In this document: piece by piece, positions 53,819 to 62,584 of the stretch | Layout: each line of letters begins with the position of its first letter | Position numbering within the stretch: position 1 is the stretch's first letter | DNA from: Peribacillus loiseleuriae | Lineage (GTDB): Bacteria > Bacillota > Bacilli > Bacillales > DSM-1321 | Length of the DNA: 64,000 bases | Reading direction: 5' to 3' | NCBI RefSeq assembly: GCF_001183985.1 | Contig: NZ_LFZW01000001.1 | Location: forward strand, 4,155,431-4,219,430 | Translations under genes and position numbers: made by a program | Notes under the pieces: generated by a model | The model's database searches: none | Told to the model about the DNA's origin: nothing | What the model saw: the letters and a program-made list of their open reading frames with translations, nothing else

Positions 53819-54817
53819 TTATTTCTCAGGAGCTAATTCAATCGCCATACGAATAGCTTCTTTTAACGATAGCTCATCCGCAATGTTTTTCCCAGCGATA
53901 TCAAAAGCTGTTCCATGGTCAACACTTGTACGAATCGTTGGAAGACCGACAGTAATATTTACTCCAGCTTCTAGACCTAATACTTTAATTGGACCATGCC
54001 CTTGATCATGATATTGTGCAACAACAATGTCAAAATCGCCACGTTTTGCTCTAAAGAATAATGTATCTGCTGGAAGTGGTCCTTGTACATTTATTCCTTC
54101 TGCTTGAGCTTTTTCTATAGCTGGAATAATTTTTTCTTCTTCTTCACCATTTCCAAAAAGTCCATTTTCTCCAGCATGAGGGTTAATGCCACAAACTGCG
54201 ATTCGAGGAGATTTAATCCCTGCTTTTTGTAATGTTTCATGTGCAAGTTTAATAACTGTATATTGACGATCAACGTTTATTTTATTAATGGCATCGATAA
54301 TCCCTACATGTGTTGTCACATGAATAACTCTTAAGCCAGGAGCAGATAGCATCATTGCGAAATCTTTTGTATTTGTTAATTCTGCTAATATTTCAGTGTG
54401 ACCTGGATAAATATGACCAGCTTTATGAAGCGCTTCTTTATTTAAAGGTGCTGTACAAATTCCTTGAATTTTTCCTTCGTTCGCATAAGCAATTGCCTTT
54501 TCTAAATAGCGGAATGCAGCATTTCCAGCCTCAGGAGAAACTTGTCCCCATGGTAAATCTTCAGAAACTAAATCTAAATCAATAATATCTATTGTGCCAT
54601 ATTGGCACTTTGCATCTTCAGGATTCAAAATGACATTTAATTGAAGATCTACATTTGTTACATCTAAAGCTCTTTTTAGAATTTTAAGGTCGCCAATTAC
54701 AAATGGACGGCAATTTTCATATATGTTTTTATCATTTAAAGATTTGACGATAATTTCAGGTCCGACTCCTGAGGGATCCCCCATTGTAATCGCGATATTT
54801 GGTTTATTCGTAGTCAT
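53819..54817 (-). CDS. PdxA2-type 4-phospho-tetronate dehydrogenase (PdxA family)
   Basis: A 332-residue PdxA-family enzyme. It shows MGDPSGVGPEIIVKSL, the metal-binding histidines in GHTEILAEL, INPHAGENGLFGNGEE and AQYHDQGHGPIKVLG, and VGLPTIRTSVDHGTAFDIAG. True PdxA acts in pyridoxal phosphate synthesis. The paralogues called PdxA2 sit beside DUF1537 kinases and oxidatively decarboxylate D-threonate- or D-erythronate-4-phosphate to dihydroxyacetone phosphate. The kinase directly upstream makes PdxA2 the better call. AGGAGG precedes the ATG. Confidence 0.9.
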   Translation of the reverse strand: MTTNKPNIAITMGDPSGVGPEIIVKSLNDKNIYENCRPFVIGDLKILKRALDVTNVDLQLNVILNPEDAKCQYGTIDIIDLDLVSEDLPWGQVSPEAGNAAFRYLEKAIAYANEGKIQGICTAPLNKEALHKAGHIYPGHTEILAELTNTKDFAMMLSAPGLRVIHVTTHVGIIDAINKINVDRQYTVIKLAHETLQKAGIKSPRIAVCGINPHAGENGLFGNGEEEEKIIPAIEKAQAEGINVQGPLPADTLFFRAKRGDFDIVVAQYHDQGHGPIKVLGLEAGVNITVGLPTIRTSVDHGTAFDIAGKNIADELSLKEAIRMAIELAPEK

Positions 54818-54848
54818 AATCTTTTCCTCCTGTTATCACATCATATTT

Positions 54849-54900
54849 CGCCAAGCATATGTCGAATGGCAGTTATTTGTAATTCGACATATGCTTGGCG
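54849..54900 (-). promoter_or_regulatory. Perfect 19-bp intercistronic hairpin
   Basis: CGCCAAGCATATGTCGAAT pairs perfectly with ATTCGACATATGCTTGGCG across a 14-base loop (54868-54881), midway between the kinase and PdxA2-type genes. There is no T-run, so it is more likely an mRNA-processing or stability element, or a large operator, than a terminator. Confidence 0.75.
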
Positions 54901-54954
54901 TTGTTCCTGCTCATTTAAAACCTGATCTGTAAAAGCTTTCAATTTTAGTTCATT

Positions 54955-56292
54955 TTATGAATGATTAGTATGTCGCCAATCACTGTTTTTAACATGTGCA
55001 TTTACTTCAGTAATTGTTTGAAGCGCCTTTGCAAGTGCTTGTTCTGTTCCAAATGCACCAGCTTTTGTAACAAGTGGCATACCGTCAAATGAACCACCGA
55101 ACAATTTCCCGTAAGGTATACCAGCCTCTACTTCACCAATTACCCGAATTCCTTCGCCATTTAATACTTGACATGTGGCGCCTGCAATATCCCCACCTGT
55201 TAAAACAGCACCACAAATGTTCTTGCTTTCAATTAATTGACCAGCGATTTCTCCCATAGATTGGGCAATTGTATTACCTACATCAAAGTTCGATAAACCG
55301 AGTTTACGTTGAAGATCCTTTACTCGATTTATCGTCTCTCTCTCACGATTGGTAGTTACGACTAAATCGCCTTTTTCTAGTAATGCTTGACCCGCTTTAA
55401 CAATACGTTCAATTTCAAATTTTCTCCTATCTTCGTAAAAGAATTCTTCAGGAGAAATCACAATTTCTTCAACATTATTTTTCTCTTTTAGATCTTGAAT
55501 TTGTCGATGAGTAATAGAATTTACACTACCAGCTACTACTAACACTGGAAGTCGTTCACCATCCTGTGTCTTACGCAATGGCTCTTCATACTGATCTACG
55601 TTGGAAAGATGATAAGCAATACCAGCTGATCCAACCCAAAGGAAATTCTCATGTAACATTTCAGCAGCTTCGACAATCGTCTTTAATTCTTCATCAGTTG
55701 TTGCATCAACGATGATCATTTTTGACGTTTCACCTGAGGACAACGCATTCATTTTTTCTGATAAATGACTTCTTCCTTTTCGTACATCAGAAATTGAAAT
55801 TAATTCGACTTCCCGCTTACTTTGCTCCTGTAACAATTTTGGTAGGTAACTTTCATTTACTGGGCAGGCGGGATCATTTGCAATTTCGGTTTCCTCTAAT
55901 AGCACACCATTGACATAATGTTTGCCATTTATTGTAATTCTATTACTTTTCGGAAATGCCGGCACTACAAACGAAGTCTTATACTTAAACACATCCATTA
56001 CTGCATCAATTTCTGGGCCAATATTCCCCCTCATGGTTGAATCTACCTTCTTAAAGACTTTTGAAACATCTAATTTGTTCAATTGCGTTGATATATTAAA
56101 AACTACATCATAAGCTTTTCCAGAATTTAATGCACGGCTATCTGAATTTAATACAATGACATCTTCACTTAAATGTGTTGGTTGTAATTGTGTATCTGAA
56201 AATAGTACTGTCGTATTTAAACCTTGTTTTGCAAATTGGACACCAGTATCATTAGCGCCTGTTAAATCATCTGCTATAACAGCTAGTCTCAC
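54955..56292 (-). CDS. Four-carbon acid-sugar kinase (DUF1537 family)
   Basis: A 445-residue kinase. The N-terminal domain opens MRLAVIADDLTGANDTGVQF and includes FKKVDSTMRGNIGPE. The C-terminal nucleotide-binding domain shows AVLTGGDIAGATCQVLNGEG, then EAGIPYGKLFGG and LVTKAGAFG. DUF1537 proteins phosphorylate D-threonate, L-threonate, D-erythronate or 3-oxo-tetronates at C4. Start GTG 56292 has AAAGGGGGT upstream. It heads the kinase-pdxA2-larA operon. A cre-like site lies in the ~325-base leader. Confidence 0.92.
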   Translation of the reverse strand: MRLAVIADDLTGANDTGVQFAKQGLNTTVLFSDTQLQPTHLSEDVIVLNSDSRALNSGKAYDVVFNISTQLNKLDVSKVFKKVDSTMRGNIGPEIDAVMDVFKYKTSFVVPAFPKSNRITINGKHYVNGVLLEETEIANDPACPVNESYLPKLLQEQSKREVELISISDVRKGRSHLSEKMNALSSGETSKMIIVDATTDEELKTIVEAAEMLHENFLWVGSAGIAYHLSNVDQYEEPLRKTQDGERLPVLVVAGSVNSITHRQIQDLKEKNNVEEIVISPEEFFYEDRRKFEIERIVKAGQALLEKGDLVVTTNRERETINRVKDLQRKLGLSNFDVGNTIAQSMGEIAGQLIESKNICGAVLTGGDIAGATCQVLNGEGIRVIGEVEAGIPYGKLFGGSFDGMPLVTKAGAFGTEQALAKALQTITEVNAHVKNSDWRHTNHS

Positions 56293-56478
56293 CTACATCC
56301 CGACCCCCTTTATACGCATTATCAGTTTGTATTGTTTGCGTTTTTTTATTTTATTCCAGTTCATATCGCCTATTTATTATTACATTATAAGTTTTTCTAT
56401 TTGTTTCTCATTTAATTCTGCAACATGCCGATTGTTTTTTTCTTAACCGCTTCATACTACAATTTTATTTCCAAACGC

Positions 56479-56492
56479 TAAAAACGTTTACA
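56479..56492 (-). promoter_or_regulatory. cre-like site upstream of the acid-sugar operon
   Basis: TGTAAACGTTTTTA on the minus strand matches the cre consensus TGWAANCGNTNWCA except at position 13. It lies about 190 bases upstream of the kinase start. Pattern match only. Confidence 0.5.
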
Positions 56493-56601
56493 ATAATAAT
56501 AAATCAAGATGTTGCATTTAGCAATAATTTTTTATGATATTTTTCTTTAACTTTTTATTACGTTGCCATTTGCATCAATTTAAACTTTGATTTGTGCACA
56601 C

Positions 56602-56632
56602 AAAAAAACGCAAGCTGTTATTTTAGCTTGCG
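56602..56632 (-). terminator. Terminator overlapping the regulator's stop codon
   Basis: CGCAAGCT / AGCTTGCG stem followed on the minus strand by TTTTTTTG. The stop codon of the regulator lies in the loop. Confidence 0.9.
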
Positions 56633-58387
56633 CCACAATGTAGAACGGTTAATCCCTAAACGTTTAGCTGCTTTTGATTGATTCAACCCTTCCTCTTCAA
56701 GGACTTTAGTTATCACTTGTTTTTCGATTTCTTCTAATGTGCCACTTATATCGATATCTGTTAACGCACCATTCTTCTCTTGCTGCTCTAATCGTTTAAA
56801 AACTGTTTCAACTTCTTCCTTCTCGATATAATAAGAATGTGATTGTAAAAATAATTGTTCGATTACTTGCTTAAGTTGTTCTACATTTCCTGGCCAATTA
56901 TAGTTGGTAATCTCTTCTAAAGCATCCGGTCGAATCCCGATTACTCGGTTTCCATATTTCGGATGTAATTCAGAAATAAATACATGAACTAAATCCTCAA
57001 TATCTTTTCTGCGTTCTCGGAGTGGTGGTATATGAATTTTTAATTGTGACAATGCATTATACAAATCACGATGAAATGTGCCGTTTTTGACCTTTTCTTC
57101 CATATTATCCTCAGAAGACGCTAGCCATTGCAGCTTTTTATCTTGTTCATTCTTGAATATATGATATAACTCCTTTTGCATATAAGAGTTCAATTTATCG
57201 ATGTTTTTTAAGTAAATGACTCCGTTAACGTATTTTTGAAAAAAGTCTTCGTTCATTAGATCTTTCAGTTGTTCTACACTTAATAAGTCACAATGTAATG
57301 TGATAAATGGTTCATTCATTGTTTTCCTTTTTAAATAAATGGAGTGGGCAGTTAATTCTTTTCCATTTCCCTCTTCCCCCGAAATCCACACAGATTCTTC
57401 ACTTTTACTGTATTGATCTATTTGTTTTAACACCTTCTGAATCAGTTCGCTTTTCCCCGAAAGCGGGATATAAGAAGCGAATGTATGAAATTCTATTGCA
57501 TCCAGGTTCACGTCCCCACCCTGTACAATAGCTTGATTAGGAAGGGGTTTTTCAAAATATAATACAATAGCATCTTCTTTAGGACATGTCGTTATTGTCC
57601 AAAATGAATGATTGATGTGAACTGTTTTTGTTTGCTTTTCACGTGTTAAGGCAGTTTCTTGTATCAATCTTCTTATATCTATCGAATTCTCTAATGTCAT
57701 CCAATGAAATTCTTTATTGAAACGTTCATTCCCATAAACAATTTTCTCTTCTCTATTAAAAACCCCTATTGCCTGTTCGTTACAATCGAGAATAGATTGA
57801 AATAAAGAGACATCCTGTTGCAGCCGCGAGAATAAGCGATATGACCTTCTTGTTTCTTCTAATGCATCAAGAATAGCTTCCTTTCCGGATGTGATGAGAA
57901 CTCCTGTCAGACCTAATTGCTTAGCAGCTTGAACCGTAACCACATCTCCGATTATCACCTCATAGCCATTTTCTTTAAAACTCATTAATTTTTCTTTAAC
58001 CTCGATATCTTTTGTAATCGTTAATGTTTTAATGTCTAAATCAAGAAGCTTACATATCGTAGCAGCACCTTGTGTAATATTCGAGAATCCAACGATTGCA
58101 GCTTTACCTGAAAATCCTTTTACAAGTGTTAAAATGCGTAATACATCATAGCCAGACACCTGAATGTCAATCACTGGTATAGATACAGCCTCCTGAATAA
58201 TTGAAGCTGTACCGCCACGGCTGATTATGACATGATAGCCATTTTTTTCAGCATCCTTTGCAATAGCCACTCCTTCATATAAATTACCTAACTCGATTTG
58301 TAATTGGATATCTTCAACTTCTTGATTGATCTCTTTCATCATTTCAAACAGTCCCTCATAAGGGACAATTGCCAATGCTTTAATCAT
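56618..58387 (-). CDS. PrpR_N/AAA+/Fis regulator with a degenerate sigma-54 domain
   Basis: A 589-residue regulator. Residues 1-190 are a PrpR_N-type sensor (GYHVIISRGGTASIIQEAVS, IPVIDIQVSGYDVLRI, KAAIVGFSNITQGA), as in propionate/citrate-type activators. A PAS-like part follows (SILDCNEQAIGVFNREEKIV). The AAA+ region (~305-520) keeps a Walker A relative (GEEGNGKELTA, ~334-344) and IPPLRERRKDIEDLV. However, the GAFTGA sigma-54-contact loop is missing and Walker B reads GVIYLKNID instead of GTLFLDEI. A Fis HTH ends the protein (LNQSKAAKRLGINRSTLWRK). It probably acts with sigma-A on the acid-sugar genes that flank it. Confidence 0.88.
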   Translation of the reverse strand: MIKALAIVPYEGLFEMMKEINQEVEDIQLQIELGNLYEGVAIAKDAEKNGYHVIISRGGTASIIQEAVSIPVIDIQVSGYDVLRILTLVKGFSGKAAIVGFSNITQGAATICKLLDLDIKTLTITKDIEVKEKLMSFKENGYEVIIGDVVTVQAAKQLGLTGVLITSGKEAILDALEETRRSYRLFSRLQQDVSLFQSILDCNEQAIGVFNREEKIVYGNERFNKEFHWMTLENSIDIRRLIQETALTREKQTKTVHINHSFWTITTCPKEDAIVLYFEKPLPNQAIVQGGDVNLDAIEFHTFASYIPLSGKSELIQKVLKQIDQYSKSEESVWISGEEGNGKELTAHSIYLKRKTMNEPFITLHCDLLSVEQLKDLMNEDFFQKYVNGVIYLKNIDKLNSYMQKELYHIFKNEQDKKLQWLASSEDNMEEKVKNGTFHRDLYNALSQLKIHIPPLRERRKDIEDLVHVFISELHPKYGNRVIGIRPDALEEITNYNWPGNVEQLKQVIEQLFLQSHSYYIEKEEVETVFKRLEQQEKNGALTDIDISGTLEEIEKQVITKVLEEEGLNQSKAAKRLGINRSTLWRKLK

Positions 58388-58748
58388 TTTCCTTCACCTT
58401 CACCTTCTGTTACTAAAATCAACATAAATATTTCTTAGTAATTGCTTACCTTTTTTTGAAGAAATATAAAAAAATCCCTTTCAGGCTTAAGTTAGAGAAC
58501 TTCCCTATAGCTATTTACCTCAAAAGGATTTTATTATTTGGCTCTTTCCTAGAAAATTGTCGCTTTTTACTTTTGAACCGCAGGCAAGTAGATGTATGCC
58601 TTGTCAGGCCTTTCAGAAAGATAGAGGCGCTCCTAGACAAATTCATTTGACCATCTGCAGCAATTTTTCTAAAAAAGGCGGTATAAAAGCAACATTATTG
58701 GGAAAACAACCTATTATTTCTAGTGATCCTTTTTTTGATAAACTTCCT
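58388..58748. other. Gap between larE and the regulator gene
   Basis: About 360 bases. An open frame (58557-58769) has two Cys-x-x-Cys-like residues but no ribosome site, and I do not accept it as a gene. Confidence 0.4.
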
Positions 58749-59558
58749 TTAGTTAAGACTTGTTGTTAATACTTTATTCATGCTGCCACTTACATAGCCT
58801 TTAAGATCAAGGGTGACATATTTATATCCGAATCGTTGAAGGTTTTCTATGATATCTTCATGGTTAGTTAAAACTACCTGCATATCTTGAGGTTCTACTT
58901 CAATCCGAGCAATCTCTTGATGAGTTCGAACGCGCACTTGTCTAATCCCTAATCCCTTTATATAAGCCTCCGATTTTTCAACCTTTGTTAATTTTTCTTG
59001 CGTAATTTTTTCACCATATGCAATTCGTGAAGATAAACAGGCAAACGATGGTTTTTCCCAAGTAGGCAAATTTAATTGTTTTGAAAGTTCACGAATTTCT
59101 TCTTTATAAAGATTCGCCTCTTGGAGCGGCCCACGGACACCATGTTCCTTGGCTGCACGGACTCCAGGACGATGTTCACTCATATCATCGGCAATTAAAC
59201 CATATACAACGTTTTTAAAACCCTTCTGATGCATAATCGGAACGATTTGTTCGAACAACCCATTTTTACAAAAATAACAACGGTTTCGGTCATTTTCTGC
59301 GTAGCCCGGTATATTCAGTTCAGAAGTTTCAATAACTTGATGTATTGCACCAATCATTTTGGCTAGCTTCTTAGCCTCTTCTAATTCACTTGAAGGGTAT
59401 GTTTCAGAATCAGCCGTAACAGCCAAGACTTTTTCAACTCCTAAAACATCAACCGCAACTTTTAATAACAACGTACTATCGACTCCACCAGAAAAAGCAA
59501 CAACAACATTGTCCATCTCATTTAAAATTTGTTTCAGTCGTTCATACTTCTCATTCAT
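58749..59558 (-). CDS. larE: LarE, ATP-dependent sulfur transferase for nickel-pincer cofactor synthesis
   Basis: A 269-residue PP-loop enzyme. SGGVDST (residues 23-29) binds ATP. RCYFCK (Cys94, Cys97), R-P-G-V-R-A-A-K-E-H-G and SFACLSSRIAYGEKIT follow. Cys174 corresponds to the cysteine whose sulfur LarE donates to the nicotinate-derived pincer (Cys176 in Lactiplantibacillus). The cofactor serves LarA-type racemases, and one is encoded 5 kb away on the same strand. larB and larC, the other cofactor genes, are not in the window. GGTGGAATTAGG precedes the ATG. Confidence 0.92.
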   Translation of the reverse strand: MNEKYERLKQILNEMDNVVVAFSGGVDSTLLLKVAVDVLGVEKVLAVTADSETYPSSELEEAKKLAKMIGAIHQVIETSELNIPGYAENDRNRCYFCKNGLFEQIVPIMHQKGFKNVVYGLIADDMSEHRPGVRAAKEHGVRGPLQEANLYKEEIRELSKQLNLPTWEKPSFACLSSRIAYGEKITQEKLTKVEKSEAYIKGLGIRQVRVRTHQEIARIEVEPQDMQVVLTNHEDIIENLQRFGYKYVTLDLKGYVSGSMNKVLTTSLN

Positions 59559-59642
59559 CCTAATTCCACCTATCTCTATATTTTCAAACTATTTTTAGTG
59601 TATAATGCGGTAAATCTATTGTCGGCAAAATCAACCTGTTTT

Positions 59643-59830
59643 ATAGAGGTTGTTTATAAAGCCCGGTATAAATAGCTTACGAATTGCAACAAAGCACATT
59701 CGTGACCTTCTGTTAAAATCGCGCACGTCCTGTGCAAATCCACTCTTCACGTTTTACCGCATACGCAAAAGGTTAGAGTCTATCGCTTCTCGGCTCTTTT
59801 CATCCGCCTTTTTGAACATGCACTTATAGG
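59643..59830 (-). repeat. MITE-like repeat family C, copy 2
   Basis: It runs AGAGGTTGTTTATAAAGCCC ... TTTTACCGCATACGCAAAAG ... CTTTTTGAACATGCACTT. It is related to 28631-28746 and 59956-60107, and longer by an inserted stretch near 59700. Confidence 0.7.
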
Positions 59831-59955
59831 GATTTCTTATCGACCCTAAAAAGAATTTGTGCATTTTGCAACACTATTCGATTATAAGCGAATTTCTACC
59901 AAAGTAAAAGTAGTTATTAAAGCGATTCCAAAAGTATTTCTTGTTACATTATGTT

Positions 59956-60107
59956 TTAGAGGATGTTCAAAAAGTCCGGTATAAATAGCTATCGAATTTC
60001 TCCGTCACTTTGGTCCTCACGTATTACCGCATACGCGAAAGGTATAGAGACTATCACTCCTCGAACTTCTCGGCTCTTTTTATCCTCCTTTTTGAACGCG
60101 CACTTCT
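59956..60107 (-). repeat. MITE-like repeat family C, copy 3
   Basis: It runs from AGAGGATGTTCAAAAAG to CTTTTTGAACGCGCACTTCT, with inverted GTTCAAAAAG / CTTTTTGAAC ends and a conserved core (TACCGCATACGCGAAAGG). It lies about 125 bases from copy 2 in the same orientation. Confidence 0.75.
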
Positions 60108-60145
60108 AATATTTTTATAGAATATATAAACTGGTCAGATTGGCG

Positions 60146-60183
60146 AAAAGGGGTTCGGAATGAAACCATTCCAAACCCCTTTT
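60146..60183 (-). terminator. Terminator of the GntP gene
   Basis: AAAAGGGGTTTGGAATG pairs with CATTCCGAACCCCTTTT (one mismatch), about 50 bases beyond the stop codon on the minus strand. Confidence 0.9.
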
Positions 60184-60230
60184 ATCTACAATCTGAGCAA
60201 TGTGACACCATTGCCTTTTCACTTTTATTT

Positions 60231-61577
60231 TTAAAGAACTAAATCTAATAATAAAGTACATACCAATCCTGATACAGCAACAATGGTAGATAGTACAGTA
60301 TACGTTCCAAATGCTTCTTTCAAGGTCATCCCCAATGACTCTTTGACCATCCAGAATCCAGCATCATTAACATGTGACGCAATTGCACTGCCGGCTCCAG
60401 TTGCAAGTGTTACTAATTCTAAGTTAACGCCGGGAATTGTAGCAAGTGATGGAAGAACCAACCCTGCAGTTGTTAAAGTAGCAACCGTTCCAGATCCTAA
60501 GCAGATTCGTAAGATTGCTGCGACAGTCCATGCAAAGAAAATAGGTGACATATGAGAACCTTCAAAGATTTTAGCAACATAATCACCAACGCCGCCATCA
60601 ATAAGTACTTGTTTTAACGCACCGCCACCACCAATAATGAGGAGTAGCATCCCCAAAGAATTAATGGCTGATGAACATGAATTCATTAAATTCTTGATTG
60701 GAACATTTCTACGAAGTCCCATTGTATAGATCGCTAACAATAAAGAAAGCAACATAGCAGTCGAAGAGTTACCGATAAAACGAATAATTTTTACTAATAT
60801 ATTATCGTCAAATCCCAAAGCCGGTTGAATCATATCAATCGCGGCACCTAAAGCCATTAAAATAACAGGGAATAATGCTGTAAAGACACTGATACCAAAA
60901 CCAGGTGTTTCTTCTAGTTTAAATGTTTTTTGAATACCAAAAGACTCACTGCCTTCTCTAGTAAACGCAGTCGGTACAATTTTTTTAGCAAGCTTAGGAT
61001 ACAAAATACCTGCTAAAATAACAGTTGGTATAGCGACAATGATTCCGTAAATTAAAACCAAGCCGATATTTGCACCATATTCTGCCGCTACTGCTGTTGG
61101 ACCTGGATGCGGAGGTAAGAATGCATGTGTTGCTAAGGCAGCAGTAACCATAGGAAGACCTAAACGTACAATAGAAATTTTTAATTCTTTTGCAATTGAG
61201 AAGATAATTGGAACTAGTAACACAATCGTTACTTCAAGAAATAATGCGATACCCACAATAAATGAAGCAAATAAAACAGCCCATTGAATTCTTTTTTCCC
61301 CAAATTTGTTAATTAACGTTGTGGCAATACGATTGGCTCCACCTGCATCTGCAATTAACCTGCCGAGCATTGCACCCATTCCAAAGATTAATGCAATATG
61401 ACCAAGTGTTCCTCCTAAACCGCTTTCAATTGATTTCATAACATCCGCCATAGGCATTCCCAATGCTAACGCTACGATGACTGAAACAATGATTAATGAA
61501 ACAAATGTGTTTAATTTGAAACCCATAATTAAAATAAGTAATAAAAGTACCCCTATTGCTATAATTAATAACGGCAT
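60231..61577 (-). CDS. GntP-family gluconate/acid-sugar:H+ symporter
   Basis: A 448-residue permease with about 12-14 helices: FKLNTFVSLIIVSVIVALAL, GLGGTLGHIALIFGMGAMLG, FLPPHPGPTAVAAEYGANIG (the GntP-family PPHPGP motif), and near the end LGSGTVATLTTAGLV and ASHVNDAGFWMVKE. GntP carriers import gluconate and related sugar acids. Next to a tetronate kinase and a PdxA2-type enzyme it is the likely uptake system for the cluster's substrate. AGGAGG precedes the ATG. A cre-like site lies about 165 bases upstream. Confidence 0.92.
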   Translation of the reverse strand: MPLLIIAIGVLLLLILIMGFKLNTFVSLIIVSVIVALALGMPMADVMKSIESGLGGTLGHIALIFGMGAMLGRLIADAGGANRIATTLINKFGEKRIQWAVLFASFIVGIALFLEVTIVLLVPIIFSIAKELKISIVRLGLPMVTAALATHAFLPPHPGPTAVAAEYGANIGLVLIYGIIVAIPTVILAGILYPKLAKKIVPTAFTREGSESFGIQKTFKLEETPGFGISVFTALFPVILMALGAAIDMIQPALGFDDNILVKIIRFIGNSSTAMLLSLLLAIYTMGLRRNVPIKNLMNSCSSAINSLGMLLLIIGGGGALKQVLIDGGVGDYVAKIFEGSHMSPIFFAWTVAAILRICLGSGTVATLTTAGLVLPSLATIPGVNLELVTLATGAGSAIASHVNDAGFWMVKESLGMTLKEAFGTYTVLSTIVAVSGLVCTLLLDLVL

Positions 61578-61739
61578 AACAATCCTCCTGATGTAATTCT
61601 GGTAGTTTTTATAGAAAAAATGCTACAATTTGTTTCTTTTACACATGACGTATATAGATAAGTTCCTACTTAAAACGTTTCTGACCCTTCACCAAATGAC
61701 TAAAACGGTTCCTCTATATTAACTATCCCTCCCCACACT

Positions 61740-61753
61740 TGAAAGTGTTTACA
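61740..61753 (-). promoter_or_regulatory. cre-like site upstream of gntP
   Basis: TGTAAACACTTTCA on the minus strand differs from the cre consensus at one core position (CG reads CA). A second, symmetric word, TAGAAAGCGTTCTA, occurs near 61845 and could be the regulator's site. Confidence 0.5.
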
Positions 61754-62430
61754 AAAAAATACAGAAATATAACAAACTAAGACCATTCACCCTTTTTTAC
61801 CCAATGATTCATTTAATTTAATACAAAGGTAATTCATTTAAAATAGAAAGCGTTCTATGGAAGTCTGTCATCTTAGCGATAATATGTCCTTGATCATGCT
61901 AAAGAGATAATATCGCAACATATTTTGCATTTAATGCGTAGAAGAATACAACATTTTCCGGAACTGTTGATTATCGCATCACCATGTGAACGTAAAATAT
62001 TTTATACTCTCCGAATAATCTTGTCAAGTGGACAAAATGGATTGTGTTCGTTTATTTTTTTAACAATTATCATTTATTCATTACAAATCATGTAGTTCTA
62101 TTTCACCTCATTTTTCGATAGGTAGGGTTTTGACCACTATTGCCACATAGATTATTGACTTGTGGTTATAAAAAGCCATTCTATTTTTATCCTTCATACA
62201 ATCTATCGTTGGGCTAGTGGGATTGGTAATAGAACTGTTGCATAATTAACCACCAATATTCTAACAAGCCCAAGTCCTCCTAGCTGTAGTTTTTTAAAAC
62301 CTTAATAATAAAAACTTTAAAAAGACTTTTCTACTATACTTTTCTTCCTGAAGTTTTCGGTAATGTTCATATGGCTTAAAAACATAACATAAGATAGCCA
62401 GCATTAGTTAGGGATTCTAGAGTAGAATAA
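61754..62430. other. Long upstream region of gntP, no gene
   Basis: About 680 AT-rich bases. Apart from the cre-like site at its left edge and the symmetric word near 61845, nothing is recognised. Confidence 0.45.
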
Positions 62431-62584
62431 AGTGAAACTTCAATCAGTGGGGGTTTTATTTATCCCCCACTGATTGTTAGTTGAACCAATCGGGCTTTTA
62501 CGGGCAGTTTGTCCCCCACCTACGCTTCTTCGATTCCTCCAGGCCTTGAGGTGGGGGTCTTACTGCCCGTTAATGCGGGATAAA
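62431..62584 (+). repeat. Dispersed repeat family B, longest copy
   Basis: A strongly structured element. Hairpin 1 is AATCAGTGGGGG / CCCCCACTGATT. Then ACGGGCAGT and CCCCCACCT pair in nested order with AGGTGGGGG and ACTGCCCGT. The element ends TTAATGCGGGATAAA. It has the outer ends of the 50-bp copies with two extra hairpin modules. Confidence 0.8.

Noticed and set aside
56293-56617. Possible sigma-54 (-24/-12) promoter, because a PrpR-type regulator adjoins
   Set aside because: The only GG...GC words (such as TCGGCATGTTGCAG) have the wrong spacing.
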